A stretch of 64,000 nt of DNA, taken from contig NZ_CP120360.1 in assembly GCF_029510815.1 (NCBI RefSeq), positions 558,001 to 622,000 of the forward strand, written 5' to 3'. Of the stretch, positions 9,691-16,645 are shown one piece after another (the first letter of the stretch is position 1; every line of letters begins with the position of its first letter). The notes under the pieces were generated by a model. The model worked only from the letters and a program-made list of their open reading frames with translations. It did not search any database and was not told where the DNA came from. The translations under genes and the position numbers were made by a program. This DNA comes from Janibacter sp. DB-40. GTDB taxonomy: Bacteria > Actinomycetota > Actinomycetes > Actinomycetales > Dermatophilaceae.

Positions 9691-11040
9691 ATGACATCAC
9701 CGACAACGACGTCGGACATGGTGCACGCACGGGCGACGCGGAAGGCCTTCCTGCGTCTGGTGCCCCTGCTGATGGCGGCCTACTTCATGGCCTTCGTCGA
9801 CCGCACCAACGTCGGGCTGGCGAAGACCTCGCTCGAGGTCGACGCGGGGATCGACGCCGCGGCCTACGGCCTCGGCGCAGGGCTGTTCTTCATCACCTAC
9901 GCGGCGCTCGAGGTGCCGAGCAACCTGCTGCTGCACCGGATCGGGGCGAAGGTCTGGATCAGCCGCATCGCCGTGACCTGGGGCCTGATCACCATGGCGA
10001 TGATGTTCATCTCCAGCCCGGCGGTCTTCTACGTGCTCCGGCTCCTGCTCGGTGCCGCCGAGGCCGGTCTGTACCCGGGGATCATGTACCTCATCACCAC
10101 GTGGTTCGCGCAGAAGGACCGGGCCACGGTCGTCGGCCTGATCCTCACCGCGTCCTCGGTGGCCTTCATCGTCGCCAACCCGATCGGCGGCGCGCTGATG
10201 AAGATGGACGGCATCGGTGGTCTCCACGGCTGGCAGTGGCTCTTCGTCCTCGAGGGCATCCCCACGGTCCTGCTCGGTGTGCTGATCTTCTTCCTCCTGC
10301 CGAACTCGCCGCAGACGGCGCCGTGGCTCGACGCCGAGGAGGCGGCCGAGCTGACCCGGCGGGCCGTGGGTGAGGAGGCCCACGTCGAGGCCCGCCCCGG
10401 GGCGATCGTGCGCAACGCGATGGCCAAGCCCTTCCTGCTCACCATCGCCGCGATCTACTTCATGAACCAGATCGCGACCTACGGCGTGATCTTCTTCGTG
10501 CCATCGATCGTCGAGGCGATGGACGTGACCGACAGCTTCATGATCGGGCTGATCTCGGGCGTGGTCGGGATCGGTGCCGTCATCGGCGTCATCGTCGTCC
10601 CACGGGTGCTCAAGAAGGACCCGGGCAGCGAGGTGCGGCTCATCGGCATCACCACGGCAGCGGCCATCGTGAGCGCCGTGGCCTTCATCGTCGTGACCGA
10701 CCCCGTGGCGCAGATGATCATCCTCAGCCTGACGATGCTCTTCATCGTCGGAGTCCAGCCGCTGTACTGGTCGGTCCTCATGGCCCGGCTCGGTGGGGTC
10801 GCGGCGGCCGCCGGCCTGGCCTTCGTCAACACGATCGGTCTCACGGGCGCATTCGTCGGGCCCTACGCATTCGGCCTGTCGGAGAAGGCGACCGGATCGC
10901 CCTCCTCGGGACTGTGGGTGCTCGTCGCGGCGACCGCGCTCGGCCTGCTGCTCGTACCGGTGCTGCGGCGGCGGCTGGCCACTCACGACCGGGAGCACGC
11001 GCTGCGCCCGGTCGAGGAGAGCGTGCCCAGCCCCACCTGA
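9691..11040 (+). CDS. MFS transporter, anion:cation symporter-like
   Basis: 449-residue major facilitator with about 12 hydrophobic segments. The first segment ends in AYFMAFVDRTNVGLAK, close to the motif of the anion:cation symporter branch (tartrate, phthalate, 4-hydroxyphenylacetate and similar organic anions), and the segment LGAAEAGLYPGIMYLI is also typical of that branch. AAGGAG lies 5 bases before the ATG. It has its own promoter-like sequence but follows the activation and oxidation genes, so an uptake role for the acid degraded by that cluster is a reasonable inference. A strong bidirectional terminator closes the unit. Confidence 0.88.
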   Translation: MTSPTTTSDMVHARATRKAFLRLVPLLMAAYFMAFVDRTNVGLAKTSLEVDAGIDAAAYGLGAGLFFITYAALEVPSNLLLHRIGAKVWISRIAVTWGLITMAMMFISSPAVFYVLRLLLGAAEAGLYPGIMYLITTWFAQKDRATVVGLILTASSVAFIVANPIGGALMKMDGIGGLHGWQWLFVLEGIPTVLLGVLIFFLLPNSPQTAPWLDAEEAAELTRRAVGEEAHVEARPGAIVRNAMAKPFLLTIAAIYFMNQIATYGVIFFVPSIVEAMDVTDSFMIGLISGVVGIGAVIGVIVVPRVLKKDPGSEVRLIGITTAAAIVSAVAFIVVTDPVAQMIILSLTMLFIVGVQPLYWSVLMARLGGVAAAAGLAFVNTIGLTGAFVGPYAFGLSEKATGSPSSGLWVLVAATALGLLLVPVLRRRLATHDREHALRPVEESVPSPT

Positions 11041-11049
11041 GCCACCCAT

Positions 11050-11092
11050 GACGAAGGGGGGTCCCCACCGCCGGTGGGGACCCCCCTTCGTC
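11050..11092. terminator. bidirectional terminator between MFS gene and yajQ
   Basis: A perfect 20-bp inverted repeat (11050-11069 with 11073-11092) around a 3-base loop, lying between convergent genes. The outer end of the stem is GACGAAGGGG/CCCCTTCGTC, the clamp shared by most terminators in this window. There is no long T tail, as is common in high-G+C actinobacteria. Confidence 0.88.
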
Positions 11093-11098
11093 CTGTCG

Positions 11099-11593
11099 TC
11101 AGCGGTAGTTGGTGAACTGCAGCGCCACCTCGAGGTCCTTTCCCTTGAGCAGGGAGATGACCTCTTGCAGGTCGTCGCGCGACTTGCCGGTCACGCGCAG
11201 CTCGTCGCCCTGGATCTGCGGCTTGATGCCCTTGGGTCCCTCGTCGCGGATGATCTTGGAGATCTTCTTCGCGTTGTCCTGGTCGATGCCCTCCTTGGTC
11301 GGCCCCGCGAGGACGTACTCCTTGCCGGAGGCCTGCGGCTCCTTGTCGCCGAAGTCGATGTTCTTCAGCGAGACGCCGCGCCGGACCAGCTTGGACTCGA
11401 AGACGTCGAGCACGGCGAGGACGCGGTCGGCGCTGTTGGCCTTGATGACGACGTTCTCCCCGCTCCACTCGATCGAGGCGCCGACCCCCTTGAAGTCGTA
11501 GCGCTGGGAGACCTCCTTGGCGGTCTGGTTGAGCGCGTTGTCGACCTCCTGCCGGTCGACCTTGCTGACGATGTCGAAGCTGCTGCTGGCCAT
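11099..11593 (-). CDS. yajQ: YajQ family nucleotide-binding protein
   Basis: 164-residue YajQ protein, a small two-domain fold that binds nucleotides and, in some bacteria, cyclic di-GMP. The start [12 protein letters not shown], the [16 protein letters not shown] segment (here [12 protein letters not shown]) and the C-terminal VALQFTNYR ending are characteristic of the family. The ATG at 11593 is chosen because this is the family N-terminus; the longer in-frame extension to 11662 would run towards the tRNA gene. It is transcribed away from tRNA-Tyr and converges on the MFS gene. The physiological role in actinobacteria is unsettled. Confidence 0.95.
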   Translation of the reverse strand: MASSSFDIVSKVDRQEVDNALNQTAKEVSQRYDFKGVGASIEWSGENVVIKANSADRVLAVLDVFESKLVRRGVSLKNIDFGDKEPQASGKEYVLAGPTKEGIDQDNAKKISKIIRDEGPKGIKPQIQGDELRVTGKSRDDLQEVISLLKGKDLEVALQFTNYR

Positions 11594-11618
11594 GTCCTGG
11601 GATTCCTCTCGGGTCGGA

Positions 11619-11649
11619 TTGTTCCGTGACCGGGTTGGCTTGCTATCGT
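11619..11649 (+). promoter_or_regulatory. candidate promoter of tRNA-Tyr
   Basis: TATCGT at 11644-11649, 13 bases before the tRNA, with TTGTTC at 11619-11624 (19-base spacer, longer than ideal). The same -10 hexamer occurs in front of rplJ, rpsL and secY, which raises its credibility. Confidence 0.45.
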
Positions 11650-11662
11650 TCCATGCGCACAC

Positions 11663-11745
11663 GGCAGGTTGTCCGAGTGGCCAATGGAAACGGACTGTAA
11701 ATCCGTCGGGTTATCCCTACGCAGGTTCGAATCCTGCACCTGCCA
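11663..11745 (+). tRNA. tRNA-Tyr (GTA)
   Basis: An 83-base tRNA with a long variable arm, as expected for tyrosine. The acceptor stem pairs GGCAGGT (11663-11669) with ACCTGCC (11738-11744), the anticodon loop CTGTAAA carries GTA, and the T arm reads CAGGTTCGAATCCTG. CCA is not encoded in full. Confidence 0.97.
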
Positions 11746-11753
11746 CCCAGTGC

Positions 11754-11789
11754 ACGAAGGCCCCCGGGAGGACTCCCGGGGGCCTTCGT
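11754..11789. terminator. terminator between tRNA-Tyr and the CHRD-like gene
   Basis: Perfect 17-bp inverted repeat (11754-11770 with 11773-11789) with the ACGAAGG/CCTTCGT clamp at its base. It sits between convergent transcripts and can serve both. Confidence 0.85.
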
Positions 11790-11822
11790 CATGTCCGGGC
11801 CGCTGCGGCGCGGGGCGCTGCG

Positions 11823-12482
11823 TCAGTTGGCGATGCCTCCGCACAGCACGGGCATGGTCGCCTCGAAGGGGATGCCGGAGCCGGGCGCGAGGGGGGCCTC
11901 GCCGGCGCCGTCGAGGTCATAGGTGCCGCTGCCGTTGACGTCGACGCCGTGGACGACGGCCTGGACCGTGTCGGCGTTGGCCAGCGCGGAGTCGTTGCGG
12001 AAGGTCCGGCTGTACTCCAGGTGGCCGTCGTCGTCCGCGACGGCGAAGCGATCCAGCGCCAGGGCGCTGGCGGCGGTGGTGTCGCCCGACGTCGTCAGCG
12101 ACGCGAGGATCCCGCCGTAGAAGGGGGCGCCCTCCGGCACGGAGACGAAGCCGTCGGCGTCGGCGTCGGCCTCCGGGCCCGGGCAGGCCATGTCGGTGGC
12201 CGGGCCGTCGACGCCGTGCAGGTGCATGGCGTGGGGGAGGCCGGGGGACAGCCCGTCGGCGGTGATCTGGACCCGCACCTTGCCGTTGGGCAAGGAGGTG
12301 ATCCGGGTGGACCCCTCCGCCGCGGCGCCGGGCACGTCCGAGGACTGGACGGCGGACAGGTCGTAGGCATAGGTGCCGACCTTGTCGGAGGGATTGGTGT
12401 CGTGCGCGGCGACGGCTGCGCCCGAGGCGGCGAAGGTCGAGGCGGCGACCACGACGGCCACACTCAAGGGACGGAACTTCAT
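11823..12482 (-). CDS. secreted CHRD-domain-like protein
   Basis: 219 residues with a Sec signal peptide (KFRPLSVAVVV hydrophobic stretch, cleavage likely after AAVAA near residue 27). The mature part has HAMHLHG near the middle and a late VVHGVDVNGSG, giving the spaced-histidine layout of CHRD domains, which resemble the Cu/Zn superoxide dismutase fold. The second cysteine-containing end CGGIAN and an earlier MACPG could form a disulfide. GACAAAGGAG precedes the ATG by 6 bases. It is a monocistronic gene divergent from tag. Extracellular location is well supported; an enzymatic role is not, since the full SOD metal-ligand set is not visible. Confidence 0.75.
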   Translation of the reverse strand: MKFRPLSVAVVVAASTFAASGAAVAAHDTNPSDKVGTYAYDLSAVQSSDVPGAAAEGSTRITSLPNGKVRVQITADGLSPGLPHAMHLHGVDGPATDMACPGPEADADADGFVSVPEGAPFYGGILASLTTSGDTTAASALALDRFAVADDDGHLEYSRTFRNDSALANADTVQAVVHGVDVNGSGTYDLDGAGEAPLAPGSGIPFEATMPVLCGGIAN

Positions 12483-12623
12483 GGCGGACTCCTTTGTCGC
12501 TGGCCCGGGGCTCGGACCGCTACCCCCAGTTCGTCGCGGACGGACCGTGCGGATTGGCCCACCGGCGGGCAGGCGTCCCGGGTCGACCGGGCGAGGGTCG
12601 GGGTCGTCGGGCACGATGCGGGC

Positions 12624-13238
12624 ATGGACGTCATCGTGGGAGAGGACGGGCTGGCCCGGCCCGCCTGGGCGAGCTCGGACCCGCTGCTGCAGGAGTACTA
12701 CGACACCGAGTGGGGCATGCCCGTGCGCGACGAGCGCGGGCTCTTCGAGCGGCTGAGCCTCGAGGCCTTCCAGTCCGGGCTGTCGTGGGCGACGATCCTG
12801 CGCAAGCGGGAGAACTTCCGCGCCGCCTTCGCCGGCTTCGACCCGGACACCGTGGCCGCCTTCGACGAGGACGACCGGGCGCGACTGCTGCAGGACGCGG
12901 GGATCATCCGCAACCGGGCCAAGATCGAGGCGACGATCCGCAATGCCGCGGCGACGGTCTCCCTTCGCGGCGAAGGGGGCCTGCCGCACCTGATCTGGTC
13001 GTACCGGCCGCAGCGGACCCCGGTGCCGCGGACGATGGCGGAGGTCCCCACGACCTCGGACGAGTCGCGGGCGATGGCCAGGGAGCTCAAGCGTCGCGGC
13101 TTCTCCTTCGTCGGTCCCACGACGGCCTTCGCGCTCATGGAGGCCGTCGGCATCGTCGACACCCATCTGGTCGACAGCCACCGTCGTGGGGCCTCGGGTC
13201 TGTGGCGGCCCGACGGGGGCGCAGTGCAGGATGGCTGA
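12624..13238 (+). CDS. tag: DNA-3-methyladenine glycosylase I
   Basis: 204-residue Tag-family base excision enzyme that removes 3-methyladenine from alkylated DNA. EYYDTEWGMPV, QSGLSWATILRKRENF and RRGFSFVGPTTAFALMEA follow the family closely. The zinc-snap ligands of E. coli Tag (Cys near the N-terminus, His in YHDNEWG, C-terminal Cys) are not conserved: the N-terminal Cys is absent, the His is Tyr (YYDTEWG), and DTHLVDSH keeps a His but has no Cys. A short inverted repeat of the CGAAGGG word lies in the gene at 12961-12977. No Shine-Dalgarno sequence is evident; CACGAT 6 bases before the ATG may be a weak -10, so the mRNA could be leaderless. Confidence 0.93.
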   Translation: MDVIVGEDGLARPAWASSDPLLQEYYDTEWGMPVRDERGLFERLSLEAFQSGLSWATILRKRENFRAAFAGFDPDTVAAFDEDDRARLLQDAGIIRNRAKIEATIRNAAATVSLRGEGGLPHLIWSYRPQRTPVPRTMAEVPTTSDESRAMARELKRRGFSFVGPTTAFALMEAVGIVDTHLVDSHRRGASGLWRPDGGAVQDG

Positions 13239-13239
13239 C

Positions 13240-13734
13240 ATGAGCGAGACCTTCCGACGTGAGTCCTACCCGCACTGGGTCGCGGTGCCCACGAGGTGGA
13301 GCGACAACGACCAGTTCGGCCACGTCAACAACGCCGTCCACTACTCCGTGATGGACACGACGATCAACAACTGGCTCAAGGCGCACGACTTCGACGTCGC
13401 GGAGGGCGGCGACACGATCAACCTCATCCCCGAGACCGGCTGCCGCTACCTGGCCGAGATGTCCTACCCGGACGTCTTCGAGGCCGGGCTGCGGGCGCTG
13501 TCGGTCGGGCGCTCGAGCGTGCGCTGGGAGTGCGCCCTGGTGCGGCAGAGCGACGGTGCGCTGGTGGCGCTGGCCACCTCGGCCCACGTCTTCGTCGACG
13601 CGACCACCCGGCGCCCCACGGCGATCCCGACGGCCCTGCGGCGGCACCTGGAGGCGCTCGTCACCGGGACCCCCGAGCAGGAGATCCCGCAGGGGAGCGG
13701 GCGGAGCGCGACGGCCGGGCCCCCGATTTCATGA
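13240..13734 (+). CDS. acyl-CoA thioesterase, 4-hydroxybenzoyl-CoA thioesterase-type hotdog fold
   Basis: 164-residue hotdog-fold thioesterase. The N-terminal TRWSDNDQFGHVNNAVHYSVMD matches the FcbC/YbgC signature (Asp followed by GHVNN), with the Asp as catalytic residue; only the short core DNDQFGHVNN is needed for the call. ATG 13240 lies one base after the tag stop codon and has AGGA at 13228-13231 at suitable spacing; ATG 13231 in the same frame is an alternative that would overlap tag. Likely hydrolyses an acyl-CoA in the cytoplasm; the substrate is not predictable. The last 20 residues (QGSGRSATAG region) look disordered. Confidence 0.88.
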   Translation: MSETFRRESYPHWVAVPTRWSDNDQFGHVNNAVHYSVMDTTINNWLKAHDFDVAEGGDTINLIPETGCRYLAEMSYPDVFEAGLRALSVGRSSVRWECALVRQSDGALVALATSAHVFVDATTRRPTAIPTALRRHLEALVTGTPEQEIPQGSGRSATAGPPIS

Positions 13735-13800
13735 GTTGAGGGTGGGCCGTGTAATCTCTCCCGAGGTCATCCACCGCGGCACCGAGCCGGCGGTGGACCC

Positions 13801-13873
13801 GCCCCCTTAGCTCAGTCGGCAGAGCGTTTCCATGGTAAGGAAAAGGTCGTCGGTTCGATTCCGACAGGGGGCT
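13801..13873 (+). tRNA. tRNA-Thr (GGT)
   Basis: A 73-base tRNA. GCCCCCT (13801-13807) pairs with AGGGGGC (13866-13872), the anticodon stem TTTCC/GGAAA encloses ATGGTAA with anticodon GGT, and the T arm is GTCGGTTCGATTCCGAC. TAATCT at 13752-13757 could be its -10 box. Confidence 0.97.
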
Positions 13874-13911
13874 CGGGTCCGGTTCGTGCAGTTGCACGGG
13901 TCGACCGCCAT

Positions 13912-13985
13912 GGCGGGGTAGCTCAGCTGGTTAGAGCGCACGACTCATAATCGTGAGGTCGGGGGATCGAGTCCCCCTCCCGCTA
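13912..13985 (+). tRNA. tRNA-Met (CAT)
   Basis: A 74-base tRNA with anticodon CAT in the loop CTCATAA, closed by CACGA/TCGTG. The acceptor GGCGGGG pairs with TCCCGCT including two G-U pairs. It lies 38 bases after tRNA-Thr, the usual actinobacterial pair ahead of rpmG. The G-U first pair and the general pattern suit an elongator Met tRNA rather than the initiator; a lysidine-modified Ile tRNA cannot be fully excluded. Confidence 0.93.
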
Positions 13986-14017
13986 CGCAATCCCACGGTG
14001 CGCCTCGATCATTCGAT

Positions 14018-14047
14018 TTCTGGTCCGGGCGCATCGTGGATTACTCT
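14018..14047 (+). promoter_or_regulatory. possible rpmG promoter
   Basis: TTCTGG (14018-14023), 18-base spacer, TACTCT (14042-14047), about 115 bases before rpmG. The same TTC...18...TACTCT layout occurs in front of infA. The -35 box is poor. Confidence 0.35.
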
Positions 14048-14159
14048 TGTGCGTCGATGTGTTGTGTCCGCTGACGTGGGCATGCACCACGTACCTCCCG
14101 CCCAGCGCAGACCGGCGCTGGCGAGTACCACCGATGAAGTGTGAGAGCAGGTTCCTACC

Positions 14160-14330
14160 GTGGCCACGAAGAGCGCCGACGTCCGCCCGAAGATCACCCT
14201 GGCGTGCACGGAGTGCAAGGAGCGGAACTACATCACCAAGAAGAACCGCCGCAACAACCCCGACCGGTTGGAGCTGGCGAAGTTCTGCTCGCGCTGCCGC
14301 ACCCACACGCCGCACCGCGAGACCCGCTGA
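14160..14330 (+). CDS. rpmG: 50S ribosomal protein L33
   Basis: 56-residue L33 starting at GTG 14160, reading [19 protein letters not shown] and onward. It has two CxxC pairs (CTEC near residue 16 and CSRC near residue 44), so it is the zinc-ribbon form. Length and the C-terminal HTPHRETR are normal for the family. Its position between tRNA-Met and hadA is the standard one in actinobacteria. A G+C-rich hairpin follows the stop codon by 27 bases. Confidence 0.96.
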   Translation: MATKSADVRPKITLACTECKERNYITKKNRRNNPDRLELAKFCSRCRTHTPHRETR

Positions 14331-14357
14331 GGTCCTGACACCCCGCACCACCACGTC

Positions 14358-14387
14358 GCGGCCGTCGAGCACACGCTCGGCGGCCGC
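14358..14387 (+). terminator. rpmG terminator
   Basis: A 13-bp stem (14358-14370 with 14375-14387, one G-U pair) with loop ACAC, followed by TTCCGTG. It separates rpmG from the hadA promoter. Confidence 0.7.
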
Positions 14388-14463
14388 TTCCGTGTCGGTG
14401 CGCGGGTCCTGTCCGGGCAGGCCACCCTTCCGGACTCCCGCGTCACACCCCCACGACGGCACC

Positions 14464-14469
14464 TAGACT
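14464..14469 (+). promoter_or_regulatory. -10 box of hadA, predicting a leaderless mRNA
   Basis: TAGACT lies 7 bases before the hadA ATG and there is no Shine-Dalgarno sequence in the intervening GACCGGC. With transcription starting 6-8 bases after the box, the mRNA would begin at the start codon itself. Confidence 0.6.
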
Positions 14470-14476
14470 GACCGGC

Positions 14477-14923
14477 ATGGCCGTGAACGAGGACTTCCAG
14501 GGGCGCAGCTATCCGCCCACTCCACCCTTCGCCGTGGGCCGCGAGCACATCCGCGACTTCGCCGAGGCCGTGGGCGCGACCGACCCGGTCCACCACGACC
14601 TCGAGGCGGCCCGGGAGGCCGGGTACGCGGACCTCGTGGCGCCGCCGACCTTCGCGGTCATCCCAGCGCAGCGCACCGACCGGCAGTTCGTCGCCGACCC
14701 CGAGGCCGGCGTCGACTACACCCGCGTCGTGCACGGTGAGCAGCGCTTCACCCACCACCGTCCGATCGTCGCCGGTGACGAGCTGCGCGGCATCCTGCAC
14801 ATCGACTCCATCCGCGCCGCCGGCGGCCACCAGATGGTGACCATGCGCAGCGAGATCGTCGACGCCGACGAGCAGCCGGTCTCGACGAGCCTGTCGACGA
14901 TCGTCATCAGGGGAGGGGAGTGA
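14477..14923 (+). CDS. hadA: MaoC-like dehydratase, HadA subunit
   Basis: 148-residue N-terminal-type MaoC domain protein. In mycobacteria HadA pairs with HadB as the (3R)-hydroxyacyl-ACP dehydratase of FAS-II; outside mycolate producers the same pair is conserved with less certain function. The fold is recognisable from FAVGREHIRDFAEAVG and ATDPVHHDLEAA; it lacks the Asp-His catalytic pair, as expected for the structural subunit. The start is set by the leaderless -10 spacing at 14464-14469. The next gene begins 2 bases after the stop. Confidence 0.9.
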   Translation: MAVNEDFQGRSYPPTPPFAVGREHIRDFAEAVGATDPVHHDLEAAREAGYADLVAPPTFAVIPAQRTDRQFVADPEAGVDYTRVVHGEQRFTHHRPIVAGDELRGILHIDSIRAAGGHQMVTMRSEIVDADEQPVSTSLSTIVIRGGE

Positions 14924-14925
14924 CC

Positions 14926-15360
14926 ATGACGACACACACCGTGCGCCGCTTCGACGAGGTCACCGAGGGCGAGAGCCTGCCCAGCCGCACCATCCCGGTG
15001 ACCCGGGCCCACCTGATCCACTACGCCGGCGCCTCCGGCGACCGCAACGTCATCCACTGGGACGAGCGCACCGCGCAGGCCGTCGGCCTGCCCGACGTCA
15101 TCGCCCACGGCATGTGGACGATGGGGGCGGCCGTCCAGCTCGTCACCGACTGGGTCGGCGACGCGGGCCGGGTGCTCGACTACGGCACCCGCTTCACCAA
15201 GCCCGTCGTCGTCCCCCACGACGGCGGGGCGAGCCTCGAGGTCACCGGCACCGTGAAGTCCCTCGACGCCGACACCAAGCAGGCCGTCGTGGAGCTGGCC
15301 GTGACCAGCTCGGGCGAGAAGGTCCTCGGCCGCTGCCGGGCGACCGTCCAGCTCGACTGA
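14926..15360 (+). CDS. hadB: MaoC-like dehydratase, HadB catalytic subunit
   Basis: 144-residue single-hotdog hydratase/dehydratase. GASGDRNVIHWDE carries the catalytic pair, Asp39 and His44 counted from ATG 14926; HGMWTMGAA follows as in the family. A GTG at 14920 is in frame, but GGGAGGGGAG at 14911-14920 gives ATG 14926 the better ribosome site. It should form the active heterodimer with the preceding gene, hydrating or dehydrating a 3-hydroxyacyl thioester. murB follows with a TGATG overlap. Confidence 0.92.
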   Translation: MTTHTVRRFDEVTEGESLPSRTIPVTRAHLIHYAGASGDRNVIHWDERTAQAVGLPDVIAHGMWTMGAAVQLVTDWVGDAGRVLDYGTRFTKPVVVPHDGGASLEVTGTVKSLDADTKQAVVELAVTSSGEKVLGRCRATVQLD

Positions 15361-16433
15361 TGGCCACGAGCGAGCCCGGCGCCCCGCTGGCGCCGCTGAC
15401 GACCATGCGCGTGGGTGGCCCGGCCGCCCACCTGGTCACCGCGAAGACCGCCGAGGAGGTCGTCGAGGCGGTGCGGTCGACGGACGAGGCGGGGACCCCC
15501 CTTCTGCTCGTCTCGGGCGGGTCCAACCTCGTCATCGCGGACGGGGGCTTCGACGGCACCGTCGTGCGCATCGCGACGAATGGGGTCCGCGCGGCCCCCG
15601 CCGACGACGGCACCGTCGAGGTGACCGTCGCCGCCGGTGAGGTCTGGGACGAGGTCGTCGCCCGGGCCGTCGCCGAGGGCTGGTCCGGCATCGAGGCGCT
15701 CTCGGGGATCCCCGGCCTGACCGGCGCCACCCCGGTGCAGAACGTCGGCGCCTACGGCCAGGAGGTCGCGCAGACGATCTCCCGCGTCGTCACGTGGGAC
15801 CGCGAGGAGATGCGCGAGCGCACCTTCACCGGCGCCGAGTGCGGCTTCACCTACCGCAACTCGATCTTCAAGCAGACCGGCCGCTACGTCGTGCTCGAGG
15901 TGACCTTCCGGCTCGCCCTCGGTGACCTGTCCGCGCCGATCGCGTACGCCGACCTGGCCGCCCACCTCGGCGTGGAGCAGGGCGAGCGGGTACCGCTGGC
16001 CGACGCCCGCGAGGCGGTCCTCGCCCAGCGCCGCAAGCGCGGCATGGTCCTCGACGCCGCCGACCACGACACGTGGAGCTGTGGCTCGTTCTTCACCAAC
16101 CCGATCCTGCCGACCGAGGAGATGGACGCGCTCCTGGCGCGTGCCGCCGAGCGGCTCGGGCCCGACGGTCCGGTGCCGCCGACCTTCGCCGCGGGCGAGG
16201 GACGGAGCAAGACCAGTGCCGCCTGGTTGATCGACAAGGCGGGCTTCGCCAAGGGCTACGCGATGCCCGGCCCGGCCGCGCTGTCGACGAAGCACACCCT
16301 TGCGGTCACCAACCGCGGGGACGCCACCGCCGCGGACATCGCCGCGCTGGCCCGCGAGGTGCGCGACGGCGTGCGGGATGCCTTCGGGGTCACCCTCGTC
16401 AACGAGCCCGTCTTTGTCGGCCACTCGCTCTGA
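15360..16433 (+). CDS. murB: UDP-N-acetylmuramate dehydrogenase
   Basis: 357-residue FAD enzyme that reduces UDP-GlcNAc-enolpyruvate to UDP-MurNAc in cytoplasmic peptidoglycan precursor synthesis. FAD-binding VSGGSNLVIAD, the IPGLTGATPVQNVGAYGQE segment, the type I substrate loop FTYRNSIFK and GSFFTNPIL with the proton-donating Ser are all present. The ATG shares its first base with the hadB stop codon. The gene ends 8 bases before a 41-bp tandem repeat array that separates it from the convergent adenosine deaminase gene. Confidence 0.97.
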   Translation: MATSEPGAPLAPLTTMRVGGPAAHLVTAKTAEEVVEAVRSTDEAGTPLLLVSGGSNLVIADGGFDGTVVRIATNGVRAAPADDGTVEVTVAAGEVWDEVVARAVAEGWSGIEALSGIPGLTGATPVQNVGAYGQEVAQTISRVVTWDREEMRERTFTGAECGFTYRNSIFKQTGRYVVLEVTFRLALGDLSAPIAYADLAAHLGVEQGERVPLADAREAVLAQRRKRGMVLDAADHDTWSCGSFFTNPILPTEEMDALLARAAERLGPDGPVPPTFAAGEGRSKTSAAWLIDKAGFAKGYAMPGPAALSTKHTLAVTNRGDATAADIAALAREVRDGVRDAFGVTLVNEPVFVGHSL

Positions 16434-16440
16434 GCCTGCC

Positions 16441-16645
16441 ACTTCGCAACTGCTTAGGCTCCTGCGAGTGGGGGCGCCGCTACTCCGCAACTGCTTAGGC
16501 TCCTGCAAGTGGGGGCGCCGCTACTCCGCAACTGCTTAGGCTCCTGCAAGTGGGGGCCCCGCTACTTCGCAGCTGCTTAGGCTCCTGCAAGTGGGGGCGC
16601 CGCTACTCCGCAACTGCTTAGGCTCCTGCGAGTGGGGGCGCCGCC
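16441..16645. repeat. 41-bp tandem repeat, five copies
   Basis: Five head-to-tail copies, each exactly 41 bases: 16441-16481, 16482-16522, 16523-16563, 16564-16604 and 16605-16645. The shared core of each is GCTTAGGCTCCTGC followed by a GTGGGGGC segment. Copies differ by only a few substitutions. Each copy can fold an imperfect stem: copies 1 and 5 pair ACT(n)CGCA with TGCGAGT, copy 4 pairs ACTT(C)GCAG with CTGCAAGT. The array fills the gap between convergent murB and the deaminase gene, and the copy nearest the deaminase encodes its last six codons and stop. It may act as a stacked terminator; that is inference. Confidence 0.95.

Noticed and set aside
16441..16645. CRISPR array
   Set aside because: Units are contiguous with no unique spacers between them; this is a simple tandem repeat and no cas genes are near.
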